From positions 2,987,501 through 3,051,500 of the forward strand of contig NC_071345.1 of assembly GCF_027744825.2 (NCBI RefSeq): a DNA stretch of 64,000 nt. Reading direction: 5' to 3'. Source of the DNA: Synchiropus splendidus (Eukaryota; Chordata; Actinopteri; Syngnathiformes; Callionymidae). The notes beneath the pieces were generated by a model, which had not been told where the DNA came from, searched no databases, and saw only the letters and a list, made by a program, of their open reading frames with translations. Position numbers and translations under genes: made by a program. Below, piece by piece: positions 11,598-23,775 of this stretch; position 1 is the first letter of the stretch; each line of letters starts with the position of its first letter.

Positions 11598-14500
11598 AGG
11601 GTGATAAACGCCTGAGTACTGTAACTCTGGGGTGTTTTAGAGTGAGTTTGTCAAGATAACCGTCTCTGAACAATCATGTTACATGTTATAAATGTTACAC
11701 ATGTTCAATATTTTCGAACAAAAGTCTTTGTGTGTGGGGAGTGCCGATCGTTCCCGACCCGAACTGTGACGTGGAATGGAACTGAGCCAGTCAAGAAGCG
11801 GTCCGACGGGGAAACAAGGAAACAGAGGAGGGTGTTTTAGGATGTATTGAATTGATATCTGTATTGCGGCTGCAATTCAGTTCCGTGAGGAGCAAACCTG
11901 ATCCTGTCTTTTCGTTGTGATTTTTCTTTCGGGATTCTTCCGGTTAACAAAAAAATCACCCGTAGCATTTTACGTTGTGATCGTCTCTACCTCATTTTGT
12001 GATCTCGTGAGATTTCTGGCTGGGAGACGGTGATTCTTGGTCGGTGTGTGCAGTGATGGGACTAGCTATACTTTGAAGATCCTTGTGTGGCGCCCCCTTA
12101 ACTTGAGAACTCCGAATTGTCTTTCCTATCATCCCAATGTCGACACAAACAATAGAGCGTGTGGTTGAGAAGAGGCTGCTTCCGGGTTGGCTCTGTGCCA
12201 ACCCGTCTTCCACTTCTGTTGGTTGTTGTGTCTCATCACCAGTGGCACCTGTCGTCCCCTGCCTCTCTTGTCTGCAGATTAGCCTTGTTCACAAGCAGCT
12301 GAAGGACCAACGTCACATAAGGGTCCTTCAAGACCCTGCACACAGTAAAACCATTGTACAGCTTCTCGTATTTTGCGAACAAGCTCTTTCGGGAAAGATG
12401 AAATAGCCCGACCGAATGATTGTTAGAGGCAACACTGGTGGTGGGTTGAGATGCAGGGGTTCTTCTTTCTGTTTCTGATATTTGGAACCTGTCCACAAAC
12501 ACTCATCTTTACTGCACCTAACTGTCCAGGTGCAGTTGCTCGTGATAAAGCTAGCTGCACGTCCTTCCTAATCCGGCCAGACAGGCCCTGACTCTCCGAG
12601 GATGATTAATGAGAGCCGCGGCTGGAGCCGGATGCATTTAATGTCAGCGGCCGTATCACCGCGCTTCCCCGGACGACAGCATAGCCGTCATAAATTCCGA
12701 TGACACGTTGTCCATATCCATTAGCAAACAATTTATAGCAGAGCTGTGAGTTTTGTTATTATTTTTGGGGGTTCATTCCGATCCATCGGTCACCAAGCTA
12801 ATGAGCCTGAGAGTGCTGAAGGAAGTCTGCGATCCTGTTCCCATGAATCATCCGCAGGGGCTTGCTAACACCAGCAGATGGTAGTTTGAATCGGAGATTT
12901 ACAAGATTCATTTTTCAGACGAGAAGCAGGCAGGTTTGTCAACAGCTTTGTTGGAAGGTGTCTTTGGTTGCGGCGGATCTTTTAATTGTTTGGAAGAGAC
13001 TTGAGAGTCAGAGTTAGTTTTGAATTGTTCTCCATCATTGAGACTCGTGGTTCTTTATCGAACATGTCACTATTCTGCCTTGTTTGTAAGAGTGCTCCTT
13101 GATCACGTCCTGGCATCAGTTGAGACGACTTGGTCATGGCGTGTTATGGGACTTGGGTTGAGGTGTGGCCCAGCATGTGTTCAGTGACGGACTGGAGTAG
13201 GGTCAACAGTAGTGCCCCTGTTTCCCTGGGTAGCAGAGATAACTGCTGAATCTTTCTTGACTCGAGAGCCAGATGCATTGATAAAACAAGTGTCCTCTGA
13301 CTCAAAATGACTTGTTTTTTTTCGCTTTCCCATTTACCCAGGAATGATGATGAAAACACACTTCCTGAACTCCATCGCTTTTGGTCCATGGTTTCCTCAG
13401 CTCTCAGGAATGTTTGGCTTTCGACCATCCTGAAGTCAGACAAAGCTAAATCGAATGCAGCGGTTTAAATTACACCCAAAACCACTGTTGATGTTCCACG
13501 GCGTCACCCTCCGTTCCGTTTCCGCCTGGTCTCCCCCCTCGCCGCTCACCTCCTCAGCCTCTTTCTACCTGTTCTCATTCGGTCCACGTTCCCCGACCGC
13601 CACACATCTTAATGTGAAGAGACGGTTTCATTTCAGTGTGCTCCCGATAACCTTCCCGCTCATCGCTGCACCATCTAAACACCTGCAGGGAGAAAAGGCA
13701 AATGCTGAGGAGTATAAATGAAAGATGATGTGAAGGGCTGAATTATAGATTTACCGGGAACAACTTGAGAGAAGTAGAAAAGTGTAGGGCTGAATAACGA
13801 GAAGAGGACAGGATGGGAGACGAGGAGCCACGCAGAGAGGAAAATGGCTAACATCGTCTGCTCCCTTACCTATTCGCTTTTTTCATTGCCGTAAATGTCT
13901 GTTTGCTTAAAATTTTAGTGAACTGTCAGAGTAGACTTGTAAACCACGTCCTCCATATCGTCTTGTTTTAAAGACATTTAAGAGCTTCAATAATTCAAGA
14001 AGCCTCCGGGGGACTCCGTAATGTCAGGGAGGAAAGAGGCTCCGCCGTGGATGGAGGTTTCACTTTCTTGAGAACTTTTCATTGACGACAAATTCCACAT
14101 TTATTTTCAGACCTGCGTTTCATAGAGTTCTACATGTACCCTGGTACGTAGACGTTTGTTTAAGGTGAGCTGGTTTTTGTTGACCAGACCGCCCACCTTA
14201 TCAATCCCGTTGGGAGGTTCCCTCTGTTTCTAAAGTGACAGTCATGTGCTGTTAAACCACGGGATCAGGTTACGCACACTGATTTGCTGGACTACACACG
14301 TAGGAAGGAACCTTATCCTCAACTGAACTTGTGACTCCAGGTCAGACTGTCAATCAGCTGCCACTCCATTCAGTCTCATGGAATCACATAGCTGAATTTC
14401 GGCGTCATTCCATTCTCTTTTGCTTGTCAGGGCTATGATCCTGAAGGGACTCCGCACTGGGGTGAGGCGATGGCTCTCCTGGAATCAGAAGTTTAAGTCT

Positions 14501-16001
14501 ATTCTCTTTAGTTCTCTGGATGTTTCCTTCCTCTTGGGTCAACGTGGGATAATCCAGTCCGAGCTGAGAGGGCAAGTGGGACACCACCTCTTCACCCCTG
14601 TCATTCTCAAATGCAATGCAGTGTCCCTTCAACGTTTCTCTGATTCCAAAGGGACATTCTCTTATGATGCCAGGAGTATTTGGGTCAGAGTTTGGATCAT
14701 GTTAGAGGAAATCACAGACGCTAAGTGTCTAATTCCATCATTCCATCTGCCAGTACAAAAGCCCAGAGGGTTAAATGCAGTCGGCTGGACACATACTTTT
14801 GTGGACGCTGTGCCTTACTTGAACCCTCCCCCTTGCTCAGCTTGAGCCCGGGGAGTCGACCTTCAGACCGCCAGCCGCTGCTTTCAGGCTCAGCCCCTCG
14901 CTCTAGTTTTCTGACTGAGATTCCGACGTCATTCAATCCCCTGTTGATGAAGCCACACAGCCTACTGGAACAAGGAGCCAGTGCCCACCGTCGGAGCTGA
15001 GCGCCGATTGTACTCTGCGGAGTAATTGCATCGCAGACCTCCCACTCTGTTGAGTAATGGTCTCTTCAATTTGTCATGAAGGGGCTTTGAGTGAGTCCAG
15101 CTATCGTCTCTGAAGTCGATAACACTCTTGATAACCTGGAGTCTTCTCTGAAACAAGATTAGGATCCAATTAAAGTCCAATCAATGTCGAGTGCGACGAC
15201 GCCTCTCCATCACGAGTCGCCTGTCACCGTCGTCTTTGCTCATGAAGTGCGTTCGTCTATTATTGTTATTCCTCCCGCTCTACGTCTGGCTTCTGCTGTC
15301 AATCAAAACTCCACTCAGTCATGAGCAGATTTACCCGTCGATTTGTTCAGTTCCTGCAGCAACTTTTTTGGTTGGATTAAAATAGGGTTGCCACTCTCTA
15401 TAGTGCACACTTCAGCCTCATCCAGTTAGCTCTTGGTCACTTCCTAACTGTCATTTATTTTTTAAATGGCATGGAAAACTGAAGGCTTCAGCCTCAGTTG
15501 AACACAAAAACATCACAATGTCTTTGCTCTCCCTGAGATTTTCCCCGAGCTTTCTTTCGTTTTCATCAATAAACAGCCACGTGTGACTAGCAACTCTGTT
15601 GTTCAAGATGGTTGTTAAGGGTGAGGGCCACTCTCTTCTCTCCCGTCTTCTTCTGTGGTTCTGTCTCCAATTTCAAAAGAAACCCTGGGGAAAACGCTGG
15701 ATGCATTGAGAACAACTCTACCTTCAATTTCTGGATCCAATTTCTGTGCGACCCAGTTGTTTGGATCTGAAATCAGGCAGTGGACACATGAATCAGCGAT
15801 TGTCTGTAGAGTGCAGGGCAGCAGACGTGCGAGTGAAACATGAGGCGAAAGGTCCATGGTTCGCAGCCTGGCTACAGTTCTGACACCGTATTGTTCACAC
15901 CAGGTGTGGACCGGCCACAGGCATCCATCCATGCTGCGGCCCAATGGTGCCGTCAGTCACCCACACTCCTGTTTAAAGATGCGCTGCCACCCCGCCTCCA
16001 G
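11598..16001. other. No gene recognised
   Basis: No recognisable domain is encoded. A minus-strand ORF at 12236-12502 has a protein-like stretch (SLFAKYEKLYNGFTVC) that I could not assign. The block 12590-12760 is even in composition, free of simple repeats and possibly conserved, but this cannot be tested here. Nothing else stands out. Confidence 0.42.
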
Positions 16002-16275
16002 CTAGCACCATTCCTCTTCCCGTCGTCCCGACTCTCCTCCAGCTTTCATCATCTCCAGCGACGGCGGCTGCTGCGCCATATCTTTGGCGGACGACTCCTT
16101 CACGTCCGACACAATAAACACAAGGCTTTTGTCTTTGAACTTGAGATGGGTGACGGTTCCTTTGGCTTGTCCGTTTATGGTGATGTGTTGTGATGTTGAA
16201 ACAGTAACATCCGTGACTGAAAATGAATGTGCCTCATGATAGTCAACATCTCTCTCTGGAGGCTTCCACAAACGT
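16002..16275 (-). CDS. Candidate exon of an unrecognised gene, possibly terminal
   Basis: On the minus strand a pyrimidine-rich tract ends in GTTTCAG just before position 16275, a good splice-acceptor context. From there one frame stays open for about 90 codons to a TAG at 16004-16002. The reading includes KPPERDVDYHEAHSFSVTDV, then VSTSQHITINGQAKGTVTHL, then KFKDKSLVFIVSDVKE. It alternates beta-strand-like hydrophobic and polar residues, with codon use more gene-like than the neighbouring ORFs. An in-frame ATG in a fair context (MAQQPPSLEMM) lies near 16076. No upstream exon or donor could be placed with confidence. I do not recognise the protein. A chance ORF remains possible. Confidence 0.27.
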
Positions 16276-17399
16276 CTGAAACACATCAGCGGAGGCAGGG
16301 GTGGCAGCCGCGGTGAGGAATACTGATGAGGCAGAAGTGAGATTTCAACATGGAGGTCCCTGCGCAACCAAGCCGACTGCCACATGCACAAATGTATAGA
16401 GTCGCCCAAAAGTGACAAAGTGCTGATGGAGCGCCGCGTGTAAGAGGTGACCTTTATGTCACGCCGTCGACCCTGCATTGATCCCCCGCCTGCTTCTTGG
16501 GAGATCGCTCACTCTGTCAGGACCTGGTTAGCTGCTGCAAGCTCACGCGGAATGGCTGGTGTTGAGGATGGACGACGTGTAAAGAATAGACGAACACGAG
16601 CCTCCACCAAGTGCGGACGTCATCTCAGGCTTGATTGCGCCTCTAGAGGCCAGACACAACCCTTCAAAACATCCTCCACTTCAATAATTGAACCCCAGCA
16701 ACATGTCAGTCGGCCAGAAAAGTCTGCGCTTGTCTGGTCATTTAGGGATGTCAGGGTGGAGGGAGGCAGATTATTGACTTTTGTATCGACTGAAAATCAG
16801 AAGTCAGATGAGTACGGATAGAAACTCAACCTCGTGAAGCCGCTGCACAGTTACAGGCGTATCCAGATGTCTGCGGGAGCCGGTGCTCACAGTGAAGGAC
16901 CTCACCTTCTCGCACCCCGGGCTCTGTCTTCATCTCTTCAGTTCTGTTCCAGGAATGCTCAGACTCAAAAGTCCCACCCGTCTACTTCCACCTCAAGGGA
17001 CCCTAGTAAACAAAAATATGAATATGAGTCAATGGAGAGATCAAGCTTGAAATATGCCGTAGACCTCGCATGTGATCTCCATGAATGTGAAGGACACATG
17101 CTAATGCTGCGAGAGCACTGCTTTTCCAAGGGCATCAAAAGTTACTTCAGGTTTTGTGTGATATGTAGTAGCGAACTGCGATGCTGGCTCTAACTCAATA
17201 GTCTATAGGGCCACCTTGACTGTTTAACAATGTCAGCTAATGTTTGCTAGCATCCACCATTGATAGTTTAGTCCCTTTAACTGACTTAGCGCCGGAGCAG
17301 GTGGAGTCTGCAGTGGTATCATACATGCAACATTTAGTCTCGTCACCTGAGTGAGTTGCTCCTGGCACCTGGGTGGAGGCCCCTGGTTCTGACAGCGGG

Positions 17400-17565
17400 T
17401 GAGGCTTCATGAAACAGTGTCCATGTTTTCAACGCTCACTGGAGGCCAGTCTTTAAAACTGATGTGAGGTTTCACTGAAACGGCTGTTCAGTTCATAGGG
17501 TTTTTGGGGCAGATAGGGCCCTCTAGTGGGCTCTGAAAGTAATGACACTGTTTCATGAAGCCTCA
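17400..17565. mobile_element. MITE-like element with perfect 22-bp terminal inverted repeats
   Basis: Positions 17400-17421 (tgaggcttcatgaaacagtg...) are an exact inverted copy of 17544-17565. Together they bracket 122 bp without coding capacity. The total length (166 bp) and the terminal inversion fit a non-autonomous DNA transposon. I could not find a convincing target-site duplication, so the superfamily is open. Confidence 0.55.
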
Positions 17566-18957
17566 TCGGCCCATCACTAGCCCCAGGAGGCGCGACACTA
17601 TCTGCCACTTCAGTGGAAGATGGAAAGTTCATTTCAGCAAAGCTAGCAACTTCAGTCACAGTCCTTCCAGCAACGTTTTGTATTCACGTTTCACATCAAA
17701 CAAATCCAATGGCCACAACTACCGTAACAAAAACCAATGAAAGCAAACGACCACCATTACTGCGACAAATACGCAGCTTTTTCAATAACATCAACAGCTC
17801 AATTTTGCAGAATTGAGGCACCTGGCTGTCTGACTGCTTTTTACAAAGACAGAGCGCGGCGTGAATATTAGATTCCAGGCCACAGCACAACGGAATATTA
17901 GCAGGAGCCGTCAGCGGAAGAGAGGCTAAATGAATGGTCCAATTATCTCAGCGTTGCACACGAGGCCCTGCAGGTCAGCCACGGTAATACGTCTTAATTG
18001 ATGTGAGAGTGTTGGCGAAACATGCGCTTTATCTCCACTCTCACTCTTCTCATTAGCAGACGCGTCGTGTAGGCGCGTCTTGTTAGTCGTCTCTTTAGCA
18101 CCTCACATTTTATCTCCTGGGAAATATGAAAGGATCGCACCATCAAAACCGGCTCCTTCCAACAAGCTCTTCACATTCACATTCGGACTGTAACTGCGTC
18201 TCTCGGAGCAGAGAAATAAAGGCTGGAACAGTGAGGTGAAGGCTTGATGTTGTTTGGTTGATTCAAAACACATGTTCGCTGGCTTCGGGCTTCGCTGCTT
18301 CTTTGCTGCAGTCGTGTCAGCCGCGGTCCCCGAACAGCCGCCGCCTTCCGAAGCTGTCGGCGTCCCCTCCGCCTGTCGCTCTCTCGCCTCACTCCATCTC
18401 CTCTGGCTGAGGACTATTGATTTTCGCCCCGACTCTTCACAGCCTGGACTTTTTTTTCTGCTCCCTGAAGTCTTAACTTTAAAGGTTTCAGATCGCAACT
18501 TCACTTTAGACAGACGGAGGAGAGCTTGGGCAATAGCAGGGTTTGGTGGGTCGATGCTGGCAGCTCATTTAAAGCACGTCTCCAACCCTCCTGTAGAACC
18601 CACCGATGACTGCACACATTAAACATCTTACAGTCGCTGAAACACCGGCGTGAAGCAAGGATAAGTAGCTGCTGTGGGAGCCATTCGGAGCGAGTCGTTA
18701 TGCGGGTAATGCTGCCCTCAGGTGCCCTCCAGGAAATGAAGGTGATCAAAGATTTCCCACATCATTGTAGCTTCTATTCAAAAACAATTTCTGTCTCCAG
18801 ATCTGCTGTAAAGTGAAGGGGCTGCGGAGCAAGAGCTAGTAGACTTTGCTGGCGTTTCATTCCCCTTTGAAGAGGCATTTGGGCGGATTTAGACATTTTC
18901 ATGAACAAACCGCTGGACCTGGTCGTGTGCCGGGCGTGACGCCACCCATGTGACCAC

Positions 18958-19183
18958 CAGTGTTGGGCAAGTCACTTGAAGTTGGTAACTTAGTTACCGT
19001 TACTAGTTACCGCATTCAAAATCAACTTCAAGTTACTCATTACTTTCAAAGGAACTAGTCTCTCGCAAAATCACAGTAATGATAAACGTTGGTAATTTTG
19101 GCAAAAGAAACGCGTTATGGCACTCTATTACAAAAGATAACGTCGTTCCTGTAACGCATTACTTAATAACGTCCACCACCGGG
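18958..19183. mobile_element. Foldback MITE-like repeat (CAGTGTTGGG... type)
   Basis: The segment begins CAGTGTTGGGCAAGT and is composed of GTTACTAGTTAC, TTACTCATTAC and GTAACGCATTAC phrases, ending near CCACCACCGGG. This architecture is typical of a very abundant fish MITE that starts and ends with CAGTGTTGGG/CCCAACACTG. The right end is degenerate. There is no ORF. Boundaries are approximate. Confidence 0.6.
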
Positions 19184-21960
19184 ATCATTTCCAGGCGCTA
19201 GCTGAACCTAGCAGCAACCATTCCCAATGAAGAGTTCAGGAAGGGAAAGCAGGAACCTGACCCACAAGACTCTGGACCAGGCTGGAGACAGGAGTCACAT
19301 TCACACCCTGGTGAGAACAATCCAGGACTGCTGGAGGGCTCAGGAGCTGAGGTGACGTGTTTGGTACCAAAAGTAAATATTCTTAAACGACACAATGCCA
19401 CTTTAAGAACCGTGCATTTCCCCTCAAATCTCATAATTCACATAAATAACTGAAGAATGTATTACACCCACCGCACAGTAAGAGTGAATTCCAATTCCTT
19501 CCTTCATCCTCAACCTCAAAAATGCAAGAGGAGCGAGGACTGTCCCGATTCTCAGGAAGCTAAGTTGAGGAGCACGACTGAGGGAAGTATCTTCCTCAGC
19601 GTGGAGCTTGGCCGGCACCTACCTCAGGACTGAGGAACACCCAGGAAGCACTGCGTATTTTCAGCCAGTAAAAGATGGCGTCCAAAGCAGTGAAGAAGTG
19701 AGTTACAAGTGTACGTATTTTCTTTGTTAAGGGCGATATAATCATTACAATAACCACGACATCATCTTAGTTTAGGCCCATTTTATGGATTGTTTACTGC
19801 ATTGTTGCGCAACATTTACTTTTATTTTATGATCTTTTGTCAATCTTCTTCTTCTGAATTGACAGACTGAACGCTGCTTAAGGAGTGTCCCTTGTTGTAA
19901 GTGTAGCCATTAGCACTTGGTTTTTAGGGTTGAGATTTAAGATTGAGGATAAAGGTAGGACTTGACTTCATCTCTATATCAGCTGTTTCTCGAGTCCCAA
20001 AAACACAGTGCCGAACCTCAGACATCAGCATCCTCCAGGCGGACAGCAGCTCTATCTGGGCATGACTCCATTCTAACACACGCTGATGCCCACCTCCTCC
20101 GAGCCTGGCCCCAACTACCCTCGTCTCCGTGGTCTCACTCAGTGACTCGATCAGTCTGCGCTTCTGAGCGTGTGCGCGAAACAAGACACTGCGGCACGTT
20201 GCCAAAGGTATCGCAGCGGGCATCATTAAGTGGAGCCCCTCTGGGGGCCTTTTTTAGTGTGACCACAAACGTGTAATGAAATGTTCTAATGTTATTATAA
20301 TTGAAGCGATATCAAAGTGCTTGAAGCTCAGTCATGAATACTCAGTTAAATGCAGCCGCATGTGAAATTGAAAGTTCAACTTGAAAACTGTAAGATTCAT
20401 CATAGTGTTAACTTCATGAAAAAAGAAATTCACCATGAAAACAGACTTATTTTGGAAGCATCAAGCGCTGACTTCTCTGCCGCCATTGTGAGGCGAGCGT
20501 ACGACTCTGGGAAGAGTCACTGCTCGACAGGAAATGGAAGTCACTAGTTTGACTCCCTGAGTCTCAACAGGTCAGTGGAAGTTGTTGAGGTGGACAGAAC
20601 CCTACGTATCTGTTCTCCTGTGGTTAATAAAACGTAGAGTTCATTGGGATTCTGGACCCTCACTCCTGGTTGACAGCCCGTAAAAGTGCCACACGACAGA
20701 CGTGTCCTGCTACACATGGCTGTGTGGCACCAGGTGGCAGCATGTCCAGTTCACGCAAGGAACGTGGCACGATACTTGGTGCGCTATGCCGTTTAAATGG
20801 TGTAAAATAAGAATTTTGAGGCAATTGTGTTGTAATTCAGTGGCACGTAGTGGCACATAGTGGCACGTTGCGGCATGTTGCGTAAGAGTTTGGGGGAAAC
20901 CATGGAAGAATTCAAAAAATCACCACTGACTTGTGGAGAACACAAACACTTTAATGAAGAAAACTATCAAAAAGCCTCAGAAAGATAAAAGGTCCGACTG
21001 AAAAAGGGAGGAGCTGTAGAGGAGGCGGGTTGTTGGTGAGGTGTGGGAAACGTTGCCGTTGTTTATCAAATTAAAGTACTTAAATTCAACCATTTTCTGA
21101 CCGCTACAGTGCATCTGCAATAATGTGTGGTACAAGATGTGGAGGTTTGAGTTCCGGCCTCGTAACAATGCTCCTTCTTTACAGACTGTCCTCATTAATG
21201 ACAAAAATCATTTGTTCCTGAAGCGTCTTATGAGAAAGTTTCCTCTAAAAACTTGGGTGAATCATAACAAACTGACCCTGCAGCAGAGACTTGTGCTGTT
21301 ACGAGCAGCAGCCGGGCAGGAAGTAGGAAACAATACCGCGTCCATGTTCCAGGAGATCAAATCAGAAGTGGGCGAAGCTACAAAGTGGGAGATTAAGCAG
21401 GCGACGACAACAACTGCAGCAGTGTGGCAGTCGAGATCGGGGCGTCCAGAGGCGCCCGGATTAGGATCACAACTGTTCCACATCCAGCCGCCGCGTCACG
21501 CCACTGCAGTAATTACTGTCGGCCAAGTGGGTGAGAGCAGCGTGAGTGGCGCCCCCCGCTGTCTGCTGCCTCCGGGCTGCGTGTTTGAACACAAAGAAGG
21601 TTCTGGCACGCCGGCGCTCGCCGGTGACGACTGGGACTGAGAGGAGCTAGCGCTGGTCCAGGAGGTGTCGACGCGAGTCTGGTTCATCTGAACGTGATGC
21701 TGCCAGAAGACGGCTTACTTGTCACGCTCGCTCCTCTCACAATATGTGTCGTGGTTCGACTGTCTCTGGGACAATGGAGACAAAGATCAGGACGTCCATC
21801 AGGAAGCCCACATCAGACATATAAACAATGACGCTTGATCTGAGATGTTGAGAAGGAGCCCCTTTTTTTGTTTTTTTTTTCTATTCCCCGGCGGATTTAA
21901 GTTCCTGAGTCTTGTCAGTAAACTGAAGTGCGGATTGTTGGATAAAATGCAGATCACTTC
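19184..21960. other. No gene recognised; one short minisatellite
   Basis: The longest ORF (21125-21640 plus, 171 codons) has no domain, no splice context and no compositional support. A four-unit 10-bp tandem repeat lies at 20841-20880 and is annotated separately. The rest appears non-coding. Confidence 0.45.
20841..20880 (+). repeat. 10-bp tandem repeat, four units
   Basis: Four consecutive decamers follow a TGGCACGTAG consensus, with the last unit most diverged (cggcatgttg). Related TGGCAC words occur upstream at about 20730-20770, which suggests local expansion. Confidence 0.7.
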
Positions 21961-21966
21961 AAGGAC

Positions 21967-22059
21967 GTGAATGAATCGTTCATCTTTTCAACCCCGTTGT
22001 TCCGCTTCTTTCTCCATTATTTCATGACGTCAGAAGGTTTCACTCATGACTGCTCCTCT
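21967..22059 (+). repeat. Local duplication, copy 1
   Basis: This stretch (gtgaatgaatcgttcatctt...) matches 22363-22449 in order, through the shared words GTGAATC, CATCTTTT, GTTGTT, CTTCTTTC/CTTCCTTC and CAGAAGGTTTC. Divergence is high, so the duplication is old or represents two copies of an unrecognised repeat. Confidence 0.45.
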
Positions 22060-22362
22060 TCCTCACTACCGGAGGTTGAGCCAGATTTCCTCTGTGCCAT
22101 CTTAGAACTGAGCTTTCAGCTTCAAACATACATCAAACAAACATACAACTACAAGTCTTTCATCATCAACTTGATCTGAGGGATCAGACGGACCAGAGAG
22201 AAGAACAGCTCTTGTCATTTTTTTTGTATTTTCCTTTCCCAGACAGCTTTGGGTGTCTCTTATAGCAGTCAGCCATTTTGATTTCCAGCGTCCAGAGTGA
22301 GTAAACTTGTAGATTGATGGATGCAGTAGTAGCACAGAAGCCGATTACTGTGACAGTACAGG

Positions 22363-22449
22363 AGTGAATCGTGCATCTTTTTGACCGTGTTGTTGCACTT
22401 CCTTCACCACTCTTTCTGGCTGCAGAAGGTTTCTCAACATGTGACTCCA
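22363..22449 (+). repeat. Local duplication, copy 2
   Basis: Second member of the pair described at 21967-22059, in the same orientation and about 395 bp downstream. Confidence 0.45.
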
Positions 22450-23389
22450 GCTCAGTCAGTAGTGCTCATCGCTTGCTTCCTTTGGTGATGCGGCAGTGGT
22501 CATGGAAAGCCTCCTCTGGCGTTTGGTGGATGACCACATGACCCTCTTTGAACCTAACCCACACCATGGCAGGGAAGAGAACGTGGTTATAAACCTTCTG
22601 TGGTTAGTCGTGGCCAAATGTTGTCCTGGTCTGATGGTTGATGGTGACGTTTCTGGCCAGCCATGCTGCCTTGAGAACCTTGGGTTTCATCACTTCCTGT
22701 TGGAATTGCACAAGAATGGGGCGTGGCCAAGCACCCTCGCTCCAAACTCATGTTGGAGATGACGGGAGCAGCCAGTGAAGTTGATGGATGTACCAGTAGC
22801 CCATCCAAACCTAAGAGCCTAAGATTCGTGGCCCACCGACACGACACATTCGAGATGGTGACTGTTTACAGAGAAGCCAAACACAAACAAAATGAGAAAA
22901 ACAGAAACTTTTTTGCTCTCACTTCAACAGTTTTCAGTTGAGCCAGTTCAAGATACAGGCAGACGGCGCTTCTGAGTCGATCTGGTCTGAAGTTCCTGCT
23001 CGTGTTTGAAAGTGAACTTCTTCATGTGTTGATCATGAAGCTGAGACTTATACTCTGGAAGCTTTATTTTTCTCGGCTGGATAGAAAAAGTTAGGCGGTT
23101 GGTTTTAGTTCCCATTATCTTTTATTTTTCCTGGCTTGATCCAGTTATATTTAATTCACAAGGTTCAAAGATTGTCTGAAGACTTTTTTTTTACTTTAAT
23201 AATTAATCTGTCGGAAAAACTCTGCAAGGCTTCTATTACTTGTGAACAAAGAATGGGGATGTCATTGAAGAACTCGAGGTATGATCGAAACATTCTGAGA
23301 AAATCATGCAATTAGAAACATGCTGAAGGCTTTTCAAAGGAAACACCTTTAAAGAAAAATACATGTTCACATCTTGGAAGTCTGTAAAC

Positions 23390-23394
<5 letters not shown>

Positions 23395-23442
<48 letters not shown>

Positions 23443-23458
23443 ATTACATATGTAATAC
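23395..23458. repeat. (AT)n(GT)n microsatellite ending in an 18-bp palindrome
   Basis: Thirty bases of AT repeat (23395-23424) pass into GT repeats (23425-23442), followed by the perfect palindrome GTATTACATATGTAATAC at 23441-23458. A second short TA run lies at about 23490-23501. This is a likely polymorphic simple repeat. Confidence 0.85.
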
Positions 23459-23535
23459 ATTGCTATCTATACATTGTTAGCCTTTGCCTATATATATATA
23501 TAAATGTAGGTAAAAGCTAACAATACTATCGACCC

Positions 23536-23775
23536 CTAGTCTAGCTATAGTTGGACACCCTGGACAGGTCTCCAGGCAGACAACCACTCACGCATTTATA
23601 GCGAGTTATCACTTAAACTCTGCGTGTCTTTGGACTGTGGGAGGAAACCAGAGTGCCCAGATGAAACACAAAGCTCACACAGAAAGAGCACTGGCTCACT
23701 CCCGAGCCAGAGCTGGATTTGCACCACCAACCTATTGCTGTGAGGCCTCAGTCTGTCAACACGCTGCGCCCCTTC
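23536..23775 (-). mobile_element. tRNA-related SINE-like repeat relic
   Basis: Read on the minus strand, it starts with GGGGCGCAGCG, continues through GAGGCCTCACAGCAA, a degenerate B-box-like segment, TTTCTGTGTGAGCTTTGTGTT and GGTTTCCTCCCACAGTCCAA, and ends near CTGTCCAGGGTGT. This order is that of the widespread fish repeat with a 'GTGGCGCAGTGGTTAGCAC' tRNA-like head. Many substitutions show that it is old and inactive. The identification rests on recalled consensus features, not on a search. Confidence 0.65.

Noticed and set aside
21125..21640. 171-codon plus-strand ORF
   Set aside because: It starts at a non-convincing site and has no recognisable family or membrane or signal features. 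A chance ORF of this length is expected in 64 kb of this composition.
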